Shown here one piece after another: positions 1 through 9,226 of a stretch of DNA of 36,208 bases. The first letter of the stretch is position 1; each line of letters opens with the position of its first letter. The notes beneath the pieces were generated by a model. That model saw nothing but the letters and a program-made list of their open reading frames with translations, searched no databases and was not told the origin of the DNA. The stretch comes from Variibacter sp. (GTDB lineage Bacteria > Pseudomonadota > Alphaproteobacteria > Rhizobiales > Xanthobacteraceae). A program made the position numbers and the translations under genes. The stretch is taken from the NCBI GenBank assembly GCA_019689555.1, contig JADGHE010000034.1, forward strand, positions 1 to 36,208. The letters run 5' to 3'.

Positions 1-8
1 GTTTTCAT
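1..8 (-). CDS. 5' end of a gene leaving the window, probably livK
   Basis: Only the first codons are inside the window. On the minus strand an ATG at 8-6 reads ATGAAAAC, a typical start of an exported protein (Met-Lys-). A good ribosome binding site (GAGGGAGAG) lies a few bases upstream at about 13-21. It follows the liv genes in the same direction. The importer otherwise lacks its periplasmic binding protein in this window, so a livK-type substrate-binding protein is the natural guess. No diagnostic residues are visible, so this is inference from position and start signals. Confidence 0.4.
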
Positions 9-116
9 GAGGCTCTCCCTCGATGGATCGCAAAGGCGGCACCCCGAGCGCCCCGGTCGCGTCCCCGGCGCCCGCGTTCCCCCCCTATGCAATTCAATCG
101 CCAAACACGAGAAAAG

Positions 117-509
117 TCATCCTGAATCGCGGCCTTGAGGCGCTTCGTCCTCCCCCAGGCGGCGCCAGCCGAACAGGCCCCGGCGCGCATAGATCCAGGC
201 GTATTGCCGCGTCATTTGCGCGGCGCGCGTCAAGCGGAAGCCGAGCGCGCCGAGGATCAGACACACGATCGTGTCGACTGCGTAAAAGCGGAGAGAAACG
301 AGCGTGCCGCCGAACAGCGCGAAGTGGATGAAGCGCACCCACGCCCCGAGGATCAGCATGTAGAGCGGCAGGTGCCACCACGGCCGCCAGGTGCCGGCGA
401 TGGCGCGCCCGGCGAGCCAGGCCGCGCCGCCGCCGAGCACGACGGTGACGAGCAGGAACACGCCGAAGCTGTCCTCCTCGGAGAGCAGTGCGGGAAGGTC
501 GATGTCCAT
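117..509 (-). CDS. DUF6867 small inner-membrane protein beside the liv transporter
   Basis: This 130-residue protein has no known biochemical function. About three hydrophobic segments are visible, near residues 16-38 (starting FGVFLLVTVVLGGGAAWLAG), 47-69 and 72-93. A short basic and acidic cytoplasmic tail follows (RRGLFGWRRLGEDEAP). The start codon lies 7 bp after the livF stop, and its ribosome binding site (GGGAGG) is inside the last livF codons, so the two are translationally linked. In Hyphomicrobiales a protein of this size commonly sits between livF and a livK gene. The family name is recalled from that context and from the membrane pattern. A role as an accessory subunit of the Liv importer is inference. 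Confidence 0.7.
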   Translation of the reverse strand: MDIDLPALLSEEDSFGVFLLVTVVLGGGAAWLAGRAIAGTWRPWWHLPLYMLILGAWVRFIHFALFGGTLVSLRFYAVDTIVCLILGALGFRLTRAAQMTRQYAWIYARRGLFGWRRLGEDEAPQGRDSG

Positions 510-516
510 CGCAGCC

Positions 517-1242
<726 letters not shown>

Positions 1243-1260
1243 GACGGCGCTCCTTCACCT

Positions 1261-1287
1261 CCCCCTGAAAGGGGGCCTTTCGGAAGG
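1261..1287. repeat. Paired small hairpins between livG and livF
   Basis: Two adjoining perfect hairpins are present. The first is CCCCC-TGAAA-GGGGG at 1261-1275. The second is CCTT-TCGG-AAGG at 1276-1287. There is no T tract, so it is not a canonical terminator. It resembles the dispersed intergenic palindromes common in Hyphomicrobiales. It could stabilise or separate the livG and livF parts of the transcript (inference). Confidence 0.5.
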
Positions 1288-1324
1288 AGGTCGGAGGAAG
1301 CCGGTCGACCGCACGCAAAGCCGT

Positions 1325-2236
1325 TCACAGCCCCACCTCCGCCTCCGCCCGCGCGACCTCCTCGTCCGCGACGCCGAGATAGGCGGCGATCACGCGCGGG
1401 TCGTCGCGCACCTGCCGCGGCGGACCGTCGGAAATCTTGATGCCGTAGTCGAGCACCACGACGTGGTCGGAAATCTCCATCACCACCGACATGTCGTGCT
1501 CGATGAGCAGGATCGACGTCTTGTGCCGGTCGCGAATGGAGAGGAGCAGCGCGTTGAGCTCGGCGCTCTCGCGCGGGTTGAGGCCGGCGGCCGGCTCGTC
1601 GAGGCAGAGCAGCACCGGCTCGGTACACATCGCACGCGCGATCTCGAGACGGCGCTGGGCGCCGTAGGGCAGCGCGCCGGCGGGATCGTCCGCCCGGTCG
1701 GTCAGGCCGATGAGATCGAGCCAATAGGCCGCCCGCTCGATCGCGCGGCGCTCGCTCTGCGCATAGGAGGCGAGCCCCAGCACGCCGAAGAGCGTGAAGC
1801 CGGACGCGACCATCAGCGCATTGTGTTGCGCGACGAGCAGGTTTTCGAGCACCGTCATGCCCGAGAACAGCCGGATGTTCTGGAAGGTGCGCGCGACCTT
1901 CGCCTTCTGCGTCACGAGATAGTCCGGCATGCGCTCGAGCAGGAACAGCGCGCCGTCGGAACGCACGAGGCTGCGGCGGCCGGAGTCGGTGAGGGCGGCA
2001 AGCGCGGTCCAGACGCGCGGATCGCCGTGGCGCAGCGCGATGCGCCCCTCCGTCGGCTTGTAGAAGCCGGTGATGCAGTTGAACACCGTCGTCTTGCCGG
2101 CGCCGTTCGGCCCGATGAGGGCGGTGATGTCGCCGTTTCGCGCCGTGAACGACAGGTCGTCGACCGCGACCAGTCCGCCGAACCGCATGGTCAGGTGCTC
2201 GACTCTGAGCACCGCGTCGTCCGCGGCGTCGCTCAT
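1325..2236 (-). CDS. livG: Liv-type ABC importer ATP-binding protein LivG
   Basis: This is the second ATPase of the importer, 303 residues long against about 255 for the E. coli protein. Walker [10 protein letters not shown] is at 42-50, the Q-loop at RTFQNIRLF (Q119), a variant signature LPYGAQRR at 189-196, Walker B LLCLDEP at 209-215 and the switch His in LLIEHDM (H247). The extra length is an insertion of roughly 40 residues at about 70-112, between Walker A and the Q-loop. I recall this as common in alphaproteobacterial LivG. The start ATG at 2236 overlaps the livM stop by 4 bp (ATGA), which fixes the start. The longer upstream reading frame is only a shadow of livM. Confidence 0.94.
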   Translation of the reverse strand: MSDAADDAVLRVEHLTMRFGGLVAVDDLSFTARNGDITALIGPNGAGKTTVFNCITGFYKPTEGRIALRHGDPRVWTALAALTDSGRRSLVRSDGALFLLERMPDYLVTQKAKVARTFQNIRLFSGMTVLENLLVAQHNALMVASGFTLFGVLGLASYAQSERRAIERAAYWLDLIGLTDRADDPAGALPYGAQRRLEIARAMCTEPVLLCLDEPAAGLNPRESAELNALLLSIRDRHKTSILLIEHDMSVVMEISDHVVVLDYGIKISDGPPRQVRDDPRVIAAYLGVADEEVARAEAEVGL

Positions 2237-3639
2237 CCGCGCCCCTCCCGCGCCAGCGCGCCGGAGATGTTCCTGCGTGGCTTGAGAAAGGCGGAGGGCG
2301 CACGCGTCGCGATCAGCCCACGCGGCTTCCAGATCATGAGCAGCACCATGGCGAAGCCGAACAGCAGCATGCGGTACTGCGTGGGATCGAAGCCGGCGCC
2401 GAAGATCCGCTTGAGGAAATCGAGCTCGCGCATGATCTCGGTGCCGCCGATCATGGCGACGGCGGCGACGGCGACGCCGATCTGGCTGCCCATGCCGCCG
2501 AGAACGACGATCGCGAGGATCATCGCCGACTCGGTGAAGGTGAAGGATTCCGGGCTGATGAAGCCCTGCCGGGCGGCGAAGAAGGCGCCGCCGAATCCGC
2601 CGAACATCGCGCCCATGGCGAAGGCCGTGAGCTTGGTGTTCGTCGTGTTGATCCCCAGCGCCCGGCAGGCGATCTCGTCCTCCCTGAGCGCCTCCCAGGC
2701 GCGGCCGACCGGCAGGTGCCTGAGCCGCGCCGTCACGAAGGCGGTGAGGAGCGCGAGCCCCAGGATCACGTAGTAGAGAAAGATCGCGCGGTGCAGGGGC
2801 GAAAATTCGAGCCCGAACGTCGCCGCGAAGCCTGCGTCCGAGGCGTTGAAGGGAAGGCCGAAGAAGGTGGGGCGCGGAATGCCGCTGATGCCCGCATAGC
2901 CGTTCGTCACCGGCACCCAGTTGATGAGGATGAGGCGGATGATCTCGCCGAAGGCGAGCGTGACGATCGCGAGATAGTCCCCGCGCAGGCGCAGCACCGG
3001 AAAGCCGAGCAGCACGCCCCAGAACGCGGCGAGAATGCCGGCGAGCGGCAGCAGGATCCAGAACGACAGCCCCAAGGTCTTGGCGAGCAGCGCGTAGGAA
3101 TAGGCCCCGACCGCGTAGAAGGCGACGTAGCCGAGGTCGAGCAGGCCGGCGAGGCCGACGACGATGTTGAGCCCGAGGCCCAGCATCACATAGATGAGGA
3201 TCTGGATGCCGAAATTGTCGATCCACTTGACCGCGCCGCCGCTGCCGCCGAGCGCCAGCACCAGCGCCGGATAGCTCGCGGCGAAGCCGATCGCCATGGG
3301 GCCGAGCCAGCGCGCGGCGGCCGCCCCCCAGCGCGAGAGGCCTTCGGCGGCCGGGCGCGGCCGGCGGCGGCGCGCCTCGAGCCACGGCGCAAGCACGAGC
3401 GTATGGGCGAGGCGGCCCGCGGCGACGATCGCCACAATGGCGAAGAACAGCGGCCAGCGCGTCTCGAGCGTGAGCTCGTTGCGGATGTTCTGCTCGGTGC
3501 GGAAAGCGACGAGCGGCAAAAACAGCCCCGCCGCGATGAGCGCGACGACGCCCGTGTCCTTCAGCGCGTGCGCGACGGCGACGCGCGGCTTTGCGGGGGC
3601 CTCGGCGGCCATGGCTTTCGCGCTGCGGCCTCGCGCCAT
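2233..3639 (-). CDS. livM: Liv-type ABC importer permease LivM
   Basis: This 468-residue inner-membrane permease is one of the two channel subunits. The conserved core begins around residue 140 ([19 protein letters not shown]) and continues through the EAA-like loop near [19 protein letters not shown]. It ends with [11 protein letters not shown], the typical LivM tail. Ahead of the core are about 130 residues with two or three extra hydrophobic segments and a basic stretch (RRRRPRP). That makes it longer than many LivM proteins, a layout familiar in Hyphomicrobiales. It follows livH after a 166-bp gap holding palindromes and overlaps livG by 4 bp. Confidence 0.94.
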   Translation of the reverse strand: MARGRSAKAMAAEAPAKPRVAVAHALKDTGVVALIAAGLFLPLVAFRTEQNIRNELTLETRWPLFFAIVAIVAAGRLAHTLVLAPWLEARRRRPRPAAEGLSRWGAAAARWLGPMAIGFAASYPALVLALGGSGGAVKWIDNFGIQILIYVMLGLGLNIVVGLAGLLDLGYVAFYAVGAYSYALLAKTLGLSFWILLPLAGILAAFWGVLLGFPVLRLRGDYLAIVTLAFGEIIRLILINWVPVTNGYAGISGIPRPTFFGLPFNASDAGFAATFGLEFSPLHRAIFLYYVILGLALLTAFVTARLRHLPVGRAWEALREDEIACRALGINTTNTKLTAFAMGAMFGGFGGAFFAARQGFISPESFTFTESAMILAIVVLGGMGSQIGVAVAAVAMIGGTEIMRELDFLKRIFGAGFDPTQYRMLLFGFAMVLLMIWKPRGLIATRAPSAFLKPRRNISGALAREGRG

Positions 3640-3641
3640 TC

Positions 3642-3766
3642 ACCTCTCTCCGGTCGCGGGGAGAGGTCGGATCGCGCAGCGATCCGGATGAGGGGGCCTC
3701 TCCCCGATCAAAGCAACCGTTCCCAGGAGCGCACCGCGCGATGTTGCCCTCCCCGCAGGCGGGGAG
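3642..3766. repeat. Cluster of three intergenic palindromes between livH and livM
   Basis: Three hairpins lie in the 166-bp gap. At 3642-3667, arms ACCTCTC and GAGAGGT enclose CCG/CGG around a GTCG loop. At 3668-3685, CGGATCGC pairs with GCGATCCG around GCA (closing at 3686). At 3749-3766 is CTCCCCGC-AG-GCGGGGAG. The last 18-mer recurs exactly at 18981-18998, downstream of coxE. This composite is typical of a dispersed repeat family in Hyphomicrobiales. There is no T tract. In an operon such structures can cap upstream mRNA against 3' exonucleases (inference). Confidence 0.65.
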
Positions 3767-3805
3767 AGGTCTTGCGGGTCCAGCCTCGCCTCCCGTCCCG
3801 TCATC

Positions 3806-4723
3806 TCACACCTTTTCGACGTCGGGCCGCCCCAGGATGCCCTGGGGCAGGAAGATCAGCGTGATGGCGAGAATGGAAAAGGCCGCGACGTCCTTGTAAT
3901 CGATGGAAAAATAGGCCGACCAGAGCGTCTCGATGAGCCCAATGAGGAGCCCGCCGATCACCGCCCCGGGCAGCGAGCCGATGCCGCCCAGCACCGCCGC
4001 GGTGAACGCCTTGACGCCGGGCACGAAGCCGTCCGCGAAGCTCACCACCCCGTAGTGAATGAGATAGAGCGTGCCCGCCACCGCCGCGAGCGCCGCGCCG
4101 ACCACGAAGGTGATGGAGATCGTGCGGTCGACGTCGATGCCGAGCAGCGCCGCCATCTTCTGGTCCTGCTCGCAGGCGCGCTGCGCCCGCCCGAGCTGAG
4201 TGCGGGCCACGAGATACCAGAAGATCGCGAGCAGCACGGCCGTCACCGCCCAGATGATGAGCTGCTTGTAGGAGACGGTGACGGGAAAGCCTTCGGAGCG
4301 CAGCAACACGAACTCGCCGCGCACGAGCGGGGGCACGGACTTGTTGCGCGGCCCCTGCGTGACCTGCACGAAGTTCATGAGCAGGATCGACATGCCGATC
4401 GCGGAGATGAGCGGCGCAAGGCGGAACGAGCCGCGGAGCGGCCGGTAGGCGAGGCGCTCGATGGTCCAGCTCACGAGCGAGGTGAGCGCCATGGCGGCGA
4501 CGAGCACGATGACGAGGGCGAGAAAGATCGCACTCACGCCCGCCCACAGCGTGAGAATGAGAAACGCGATGAGCGCAACGAAGGCCGAGACCATGAACAC
4601 GTCGCCATGGGCGAAATTCACCATGCCGATGATGCCGAAGACCATGGTGTAGCCGATGGCGATCAGCCCGTAGATCGAGCCCAGGGTGATGCCGTTGATG
4701 ACCTGCTGGAGGAAGACTTCCAT
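3806..4723 (-). CDS. livH: Liv-type ABC importer permease LivH
   Basis: This is the second channel subunit and the first gene of the minus-strand operon, with 305 residues as usual for LivH. It opens with MEVFLQQVINGITLGSIYGL and GYTMVFGIIGMVNFAHGD, both hallmarks of the family. Near residue 190 is RACEQDQKMAALLGID, the cytoplasmic loop that contacts the ATPases. It ends with LPQGILGRPDVEKV. About eight hydrophobic segments are present. The gene is divergent from hpaB with a 455-bp gap, so both promoters must lie there. That shared control region is the reason to suspect the importer brings in an aromatic substrate for HpaB (inference). Confidence 0.95.
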   Translation of the reverse strand: MEVFLQQVINGITLGSIYGLIAIGYTMVFGIIGMVNFAHGDVFMVSAFVALIAFLILTLWAGVSAIFLALVIVLVAAMALTSLVSWTIERLAYRPLRGSFRLAPLISAIGMSILLMNFVQVTQGPRNKSVPPLVRGEFVLLRSEGFPVTVSYKQLIIWAVTAVLLAIFWYLVARTQLGRAQRACEQDQKMAALLGIDVDRTISITFVVGAALAAVAGTLYLIHYGVVSFADGFVPGVKAFTAAVLGGIGSLPGAVIGGLLIGLIETLWSAYFSIDYKDVAAFSILAITLIFLPQGILGRPDVEKV

Positions 4724-5178
4724 GCGCCTTCTGATCCCCCCGCGGGCCCGCGCGCCTCTCGCGGGCGCGTCGAGCCTTTGTCACACGTTTTTCAAACTGT
4801 AACAGGGGTCGCGGACGCGGGCAACGCGGCGGATCGCGCCGGCGGCCGCCGCTTGCGCGCTCTGCGCGCGATCCTTGCACAGGAGCACGTTGCACTTGCG
4901 CCCGAAGGGCGGGCGGTGAAACCGCGCCGCCCGAAAGGCGGACTTCGCGTTCGGAACGTGATTACATCGGCGGCGGTGGTGCGGCGGCCTCTCGGAGGCA
5001 TCCGGGAAGGGCTCGGCGGCCGCTGCGGGCGCGCGGCCGCGCGGCGTATGCGCAAAAAGCTCCCGCTTTCGTTCCAGCGATCGCCGGTTTCGTGCCTTCC
5101 CGTTCGCGCGCGGGCCACCCCATCTTGAGGGCAAGATTCGGCGCGCGGGAAAGCGCGCCAGGACTTGGGAGGACGCCC
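4724..5178. other. Divergent intergenic region livH / hpaB (455 bp)
   Basis: There is no convincing gene here: the open frames lack a ribosome binding site and have arginine-rich, low-information translations. The left part has a relatively AT-rich patch at about 4779-4805 (tttgtcacacgtttttcaaa on the plus strand), the best place for the minus-strand liv promoter. On the minus strand it contains TTGAAA as a possible -35 box. The right part ends with the hpaB ribosome binding site GGGAGG at about 5167-5172. No clear inverted repeat or operator stood out. Confidence 0.5.
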
Positions 5179-6756
5179 ATGGCGCGCGCGAAGGCGGAGG
5201 ACGCCATCAAGGACAAGGGCCGGCCGTTCACCGGGGCCGAATATCTGGAAAGCCTGCGCGACGGCCGGGAAATCTGGATCTACGGCGAGCGCGTGGAGGA
5301 CGTGACGACGCACCCGGCCTTCCGCAACGCCGCGCGCTCCATCGCCCGGCTCTACGACGCCTTGCACGACCCGGTCGCCAAGGGCGTGCTGACATGCCCG
5401 ACGGACACCGGCTCGGGCGGCTTCACGCACAAGTTCTTCCGCGTCGCGCGCTCGCGCGAGGACCTGATCGGCCAGCGCCAGGCCATCGCGCACTGGGCGC
5501 GCATGACCTACGGCTGGATGGGGCGCACGCCCGACTACAAGGCGTCGCTCATGAACACGCTCGGCGCCAACTACGCCTTCTACGAGCAGTTCGCCGACAA
5601 CGCCAAGGCCTGGTACAAGCGGGCGCAGGAAAACGTCCTGTTCATGAACCACGCCATCGTCAATCCCCCGGTCGACCGCCACAAGGCCGCCGACCAGGTG
5701 AAGGACGTGTTCATCACCATCCAGAAGGAGACCGACGCCGGAATCTACGTCTCCGGCGCCAAGGTGGTGGCGACCGCGTCGGCGCTCACGCACTACAACT
5801 TCCTCGGCCAGAACGCCGCGATGCCCATCAACGACCCGGATCTTGCGGTGATGTTCATCGCGCCCATGAACGCGCCGGGGGTGAAGCTTATCTGCCGCGC
5901 CTCCTACGAAATGGCGGCGAGCGTGATGGGCACGCCCTTCGACTACCCCTTGTCGTCGCGCTTCGACGAGAACGACGCGATCTTCGTCTTCGACAACGTC
6001 TTCGTCCCCTGGGAGGACGTGCTGCTCCACCGCGACCTCGAGAAGATCAAGGTCTTCTATCCGCGCTCGGGCTTCCTCGCGGGCTATCAGTTCCAGGGCT
6101 GCACGCGCCTTGCGGTGAAGCTCGACTTTCTGGTCGGCGTCATCGCCAAGGCGCTGCGGGCGACGGGGGCGGACGACTTTCGCGGCAACCAGGCGATGCT
6201 CGGCGAGGTGATCGCCTGGCGCAATCTCTTCTGGGCCATCTCGGACGCCATGGCCGGCCACCCGGTTCCCTGGGTCGGGGACACCGTGCTGCCGAACGCG
6301 CAGTCGGGGGCGAGCTACCGCGTCTTCGCCGGGGAGGCCTACGGGCGCGTCAAGGAGATCGTGGAGAAGATCGTGGCCTCCGCGCTCATTTATCTCCCGT
6401 CCTCCGCCAAGGACTTCCGCAATCCCGAGATCGACCGCTACCTCGCGCGCTATGTGCGCGGCTCGAACGGCATCGGCTACCGCGAGCGTATCAAGGTCAT
6501 GAAGCTCCTGTGGGACGCGATCGGCACGGAGTTCGGCGGCCGGCACGAGCTCTACGAGATGAACTATGCCGGCAACCACGAGGACATCCGCATTCAGGCG
6601 CTGTGGAACGCGCGCGGCTCCGGCGCGCTCGACGCCATGATCGCGCTCGCCGAGCAGTGCATGGCCGACTACGACGAGAACGGCTGGACCGACGACACCT
6701 GGCTCAACCCGGACGGCGCCCCGGGTCGCGCGAGCGCGGCGCACGCCGCCGAGTAG
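5179..6756 (+). CDS. hpaB: HpaB-family FADH2-dependent aromatic monooxygenase, oxygenase component
   Basis: This is the oxygenase of a two-component flavin system. Family members use FADH2 and O2 to hydroxylate phenolic rings ortho to the hydroxyl, for example 4-hydroxyphenylacetate to 3,4-dihydroxyphenylacetate. The 525 residues match the family. Recognisable blocks are GWMGRTPDYKASLMNTLGAN (112-131), HAIVNPPVDR (158-167), KETDAGIYVSGAKVVATASA (183-202), FDNVFVPWEDVLLHRD and a C-terminal GYRERIKVMKLLWDAIGTEF. The ATG at 5179 is chosen because GGGAGG lies about 7 bp upstream; the frame runs further upstream without such a site. The reductase gene follows at 6991. Exact substrate is not determined: related enzymes act on phenol, chlorophenols or hydroxyphenylacetate. 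Confidence 0.88.
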   Translation: MARAKAEDAIKDKGRPFTGAEYLESLRDGREIWIYGERVEDVTTHPAFRNAARSIARLYDALHDPVAKGVLTCPTDTGSGGFTHKFFRVARSREDLIGQRQAIAHWARMTYGWMGRTPDYKASLMNTLGANYAFYEQFADNAKAWYKRAQENVLFMNHAIVNPPVDRHKAADQVKDVFITIQKETDAGIYVSGAKVVATASALTHYNFLGQNAAMPINDPDLAVMFIAPMNAPGVKLICRASYEMAASVMGTPFDYPLSSRFDENDAIFVFDNVFVPWEDVLLHRDLEKIKVFYPRSGFLAGYQFQGCTRLAVKLDFLVGVIAKALRATGADDFRGNQAMLGEVIAWRNLFWAISDAMAGHPVPWVGDTVLPNAQSGASYRVFAGEAYGRVKEIVEKIVASALIYLPSSAKDFRNPEIDRYLARYVRGSNGIGYRERIKVMKLLWDAIGTEFGGRHELYEMNYAGNHEDIRIQALWNARGSGALDAMIALAEQCMADYDENGWTDDTWLNPDGAPGRASAAHAAE

Positions 6757-6916
6757 CGGCCCTTCCGCCCAGCCGGAGACCTTGCGTCTTCCGCGCCGCC
6801 GCCGCGGCGCATGCGGGGCGCAGCAAGGCTCCGCCCCGCCGGACCCGGGCGTGGGACGGCATCTCGCCGGGCGTCAATCCGCTCCCGATTTCTTCCGCTT
6901 GGGAAAAAATATCGTG

Positions 6917-6957
6917 CGCAATTGATTGCGGCGCAGAAACGGCAAAACGCTTATATT
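6917..6957 (+). promoter_or_regulatory. Putative hpaC promoter with a palindromic activator/operator site
   Basis: An AT-rich island interrupts GC-rich DNA in the 234-bp hpaB-hpaC gap. It holds a perfect palindrome CGCAAT-TG-ATTGCG at 6917-6930. A TATATT that would serve as a -10 box follows at 6952-6957. No good -35 box sits 16-18 bp upstream of it (CGGCGC). The palindrome is centred about 40 bp before the expected transcription start. That is where an activator would replace a weak -35, so regulated transcription of hpaC separate from hpaB is plausible (inference). Confidence 0.45.
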
Positions 6958-6990
6958 CGCGTCACGTACTCTCTCCACTGGTCCCTGGGC

Positions 6991-7545
6991 ATGAGCTGGA
7001 TCGAACAACGCCCCGATGATGCCATGGCCGGTGCTTTCGAGGCGTTCGGTCCGGAAGCCCTCAAGACCGTGGACGCGGCGACGTTCCGCGAGGCCATGGC
7101 GCGCCTCGGGGCCGCGGTGCATGTGGTGACGACCGCCGGGCGGGCGGGGCGGACCGGTTTCACGGCCACGGCGGTCTGCTCGGTCTCGGACCAGCCGGCG
7201 ACGCTGCTGGTCTGCCTCAACCGCCGCAGCCGCGGCACGCCGGCGCTGCGCGAGAACGGGGTCTTCTGCGTCAACACGCTGGCGGCGGACGGCCAGGAGA
7301 TCGCCGACACCTTCGCCGGGCGCACGGGCGCCGCCGGGGAGGAGCGGTTCAAGGTCGGCGACTGGATGACCCTGGCGACCGGCGCGCCGGTGCTGCGCTC
7401 GGCCGCCGTGGCCTTCGACTGCCGCACCATCGACGTGAAGACGGTCGCGACCCACAACGTCTTCTTCGCCGTGGTCGAGGCGGTGCATATCGGCGAGGCC
7501 TGCCCGGCGCTCGTCTACCACGAGCGCTCCTACAAGCGAGTGTGA
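6991..7545 (+). CDS. hpaC: HpaC-like flavin reductase
   Basis: This small reductase uses NAD(P)H to make the reduced flavin consumed by HpaB. From the ATG at 6991 it has 184 residues, close to the 170-190 of the family. The flavin-reductase-like domain starts at about residue 30 (DAATFREAMARLGAAVHVVT). Flavin-binding blocks are GFTATAVCSVSDQPATLLV and NGVFCVNTLAADGQEIADTF, and the end is CPALVYHERSYKRV. An in-frame ATG at 7024 is an alternative start. Neither start has a strong ribosome binding site (GGTCCCTGGG precedes 6991). The gap to hpaB is 234 bp with its own promoter-like sequence. Confidence 0.85.
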   Translation: MSWIEQRPDDAMAGAFEAFGPEALKTVDAATFREAMARLGAAVHVVTTAGRAGRTGFTATAVCSVSDQPATLLVCLNRRSRGTPALRENGVFCVNTLAADGQEIADTFAGRTGAAGEERFKVGDWMTLATGAPVLRSAAVAFDCRTIDVKTVATHNVFFAVVEAVHIGEACPALVYHERSYKRV

Positions 7546-7699
7546 GGGGGCGGGTCCGCGCTCCGCGCCCCTGACGCTGCTTCCCATTTCATCGCATGGC
7601 CCTGTCCACGACGCGAGAGCGCGCTGAGATCAGCTTTGGCCGTATCCGGGCGTGAGCGAAGGGGGGTGCGCTGGCGGGGCTTTACCCTTCGGGCGGCGC

Positions 7700-8632
7700 A
7701 TGCAAGCTTTGCGCGCCATGCGACTCGCCGAAGATCGTCTTTCCGAAATCGCTGCGGAGTTGGCCACAAAGCCCCGGCACGAGAAGGTTCGCTCGCTGCT
7801 GCATGCAGGGGAAAGGCGATCCCCAGTTACGATCTGAGCGTCTTGCGCCAGACTTACGAGAAGCTCGACGCTCTCCGAAGAGAAGGCCGGAACACGATCT
7901 GGTCCTATGTGGCGCGCAATCTGTCGCGCCCGCTGCACCTGTCGTCGGCCGAGCGGCGGGCGGATGTGGTGGTCGGCAATCCCCCCTGGGTCGCGCTGGG
8001 CCACAGGTCGAAGGAATTCCAGAAGCGCTTCAAGGAAGTGGCCGAAGGCGAGAACGTCTATGTCGGGGGCAAGCTCGCGACCCAGGCCGACCTGTCCGCG
8101 CTGTTCTTTGCCAAGAGCGTCGCCTTCTATCTGCGCGAGGGCGGCACCATGGCCTTCGTCATGCCGCTTGCGGCGCTCACGCGTGGCCAGTTCGAGAAAT
8201 TCCGTACCGGCGCGTTTCACAGGAAGAAGGTGCAATTCACGGAGGCGTGGACCTTCGACGAAGATGTACAGCCCCTGTTTCCGGTGCCGTCCTGCGTCCT
8301 GTTTGCAAAGGCGGAGCGCGGGCTGAGCGTCCCGACGCCGAAGACGGTGACGGCATACAAGGGGCAATTGCCCCTGGCGACGCCCACGAGGAAATGGCCG
8401 ACAAGCACCTCAAGGTCACGCCCGACGCGCCGGCGCCGAGCGAGGCGACGTATGAGGGCGGATCTCCGTATCGCGAGGCGTTTCGGCAGGGCGCGACCTT
8501 GGTGCCGCGCATGCTGTGCCTGGCGGAGAAGGTTCCTGCCGGCCGGCTCGGCGGCGACCCGAAGGCGCCGCTGGTGAAAAGCCGGCGCTCGACACAAGAA
8601 AAGGAGCCGTGGAAGAAGCTGGACGATCCAGG
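7700..8632 (+). pseudogene. Frameshifted remnant of a large N6-adenine DNA methyltransferase
   Basis: Readable methylase sequence is split over three frames. In one frame, 7700-7806 gives MQALRAMRLAEDRLSEIAAE and on to HEKVRSLL. A second frame from about 7813 carries IPSYDLSVLRQTYEKLDALR, then VVGNPPWVALG at about 7968-8000, which is the NPP(Y/W) catalytic motif IV of adenine methylases. After about 8377 the sense moves to a third frame (MADKHLKVTPDAPAPSEA, then GSPYREAFRQGATLVPRML) and stops matching near KEPWKKL at about 8620. Motif I, the large N-terminal part and the C-terminal specificity part are missing. It looks like a remnant of a type I/IIG or similar restriction-modification or phage-defence enzyme. 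Whether the first fragment belongs to the same gene is uncertain. Confidence 0.75.
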
Positions 8633-8845
8633 CGTTTCATCGCGACCACGGCCCGCCGCACGCGCACGCGAAATATCATGGCTTCGAAGCGCAGGTCAGA
8701 ATCGCCGACGGGGAGATTCATCGCGGTTCGCTCCCGGGTTCTGAGGTATAAATCTGAACTCGAAGGCAACTGGCAGAGAGGGCAGGCGCTGGAACCGCTC
8801 GAGCGCATTCCGGGATTGGAGGATGATCAAGATCTCCTCGATTGA
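8629..8845 (+). pseudogene. Broken DUF4160 gene fused to the methylase remnant
   Basis: In the frame of 8629-8748 the translation contains FHRDHGPPHAHAKYHGFEAQ and ADGEIHRGSLPGSEV, the core of the DUF4160 family, then meets TAA at 8749. The next frame continues with ELEGNWQRGQALEPLERIPG to a TGA at 8843-8845, the usual C-terminal end of the family. A small deletion or frameshift of about 8745-8756 therefore splits it. The true N-terminus is absent: the methylase remnant runs directly into it near 8630, so this is a deletion junction. DUF4160 genes very often lie directly before DUF2442 genes, as here. Function of the family is not established. Confidence 0.75.
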
Positions 8846-9089
8846 GTCGCGCGGCGGCTATCGCCTGTTTCTGCGCTTCTCGGATGGATCGGAAGGCGAG
8901 CGCGACTTTTCCGATCTGATCGCGGAACGCGGCTCGCTCGTCGAGCCGCTGCGCGATCCGGCCTATTTCGCCCGCGCCTTCACCAAGGACGGCAGCGGCC
9001 TGGCTTGGCCGAACGGGCTCGATCTCGATGCCGAGGCGCTGCATCAGCAAATGAAAGCCGCGGGGCTCCTGCGCGTGCCGGCGGCATAG
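8823..9089 (+). CDS. DUF2442 protein, partner of DUF4160
   Basis: This intact 88-residue reading frame has the DUF2442 pattern: GGYRLFLRFSDGSEGERDFS near residues 11-30, then YFARAFTKDGSGLAWPNGLD and a short C-terminal helix. Its start (ATG 8823, preceded by GGATTGGAGG) overlaps the end of the DUF4160 remnant by 23 bp, the usual arrangement of the pair. DUF4160/DUF2442 pairs are sometimes listed as toxin-antitoxin-like, but no activity is established. Here the partner is broken, so this is probably a leftover of a lost accessory module, kept by chance or recently orphaned. Confidence 0.8.
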   Translation: MIKISSIESRGGYRLFLRFSDGSEGERDFSDLIAERGSLVEPLRDPAYFARAFTKDGSGLAWPNGLDLDAEALHQQMKAAGLLRVPAA

Positions 9090-9154
9090 CCCGTAGGTGG
9101 GTTGAGCGTCCGCGACATCCACCAATCGCCCCCGCCCGCGGCGCCCGCCCCCGC

Positions 9155-9170
9155 ACCATCGTGCGATGGT
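9155..9170. repeat. Palindrome ACCATCG-TG-CGATGGT
   Basis: Perfect 7-bp arms around TG. It shares the CCATCG/CGATGG core with the palindrome at 36063-36078 and is likewise found in GC-rich intergenic sequence after a gene. Confidence 0.6.
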
Positions 9171-9196
9171 CTCGCTGGCGCGCGACCCATTTTGCC

Positions 9197-9226
9197 CCTT
9201 GACTTTATTCCCAAGGATTATATTCT
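9197..9226 (+). promoter_or_regulatory. Possible sigma70 promoter with overlapping inverted repeat
   Basis: TTGACT at 9199-9204 is followed after 16 bp by TATTCT (9221-9226). Between them CCTTG (9197-9201) pairs with CAAGG (9212-9216) across a 10-bp spacer. This AT-rich island is conspicuous in DNA that is otherwise almost all G and C. No open frame with a ribosome binding site starts just downstream; the next supported gene begins 630 bp later. It could drive an RNA or a long leader of the AraC-type gene. Confidence 0.35.

Noticed and set aside
4781..5134. Minus-strand 117-codon frame with several cysteines in the livH/hpaB gap
   Set aside because: No ribosome binding site; composition and overlap with the control region argue against a gene.
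5092..5178. Longer N-terminus for HpaB
   Set aside because: The added residues do not resemble the family, and the strong GGGAGG site directs the start at 5179.
8361..8374. GGGGCAATTGCCCC palindrome as an operator
   Set aside because: It lies within the methylase remnant's coding sequence, just before the frameshift at about 8377, with no promoter near. Probably incidental, although it could mark a slippage or deletion point.
8629..9089. Functional DUF4160/DUF2442 toxin-antitoxin-like pair
   Set aside because: DUF4160 lacks its N-terminus and has an internal frameshift, so at most the DUF2442 partner survives.
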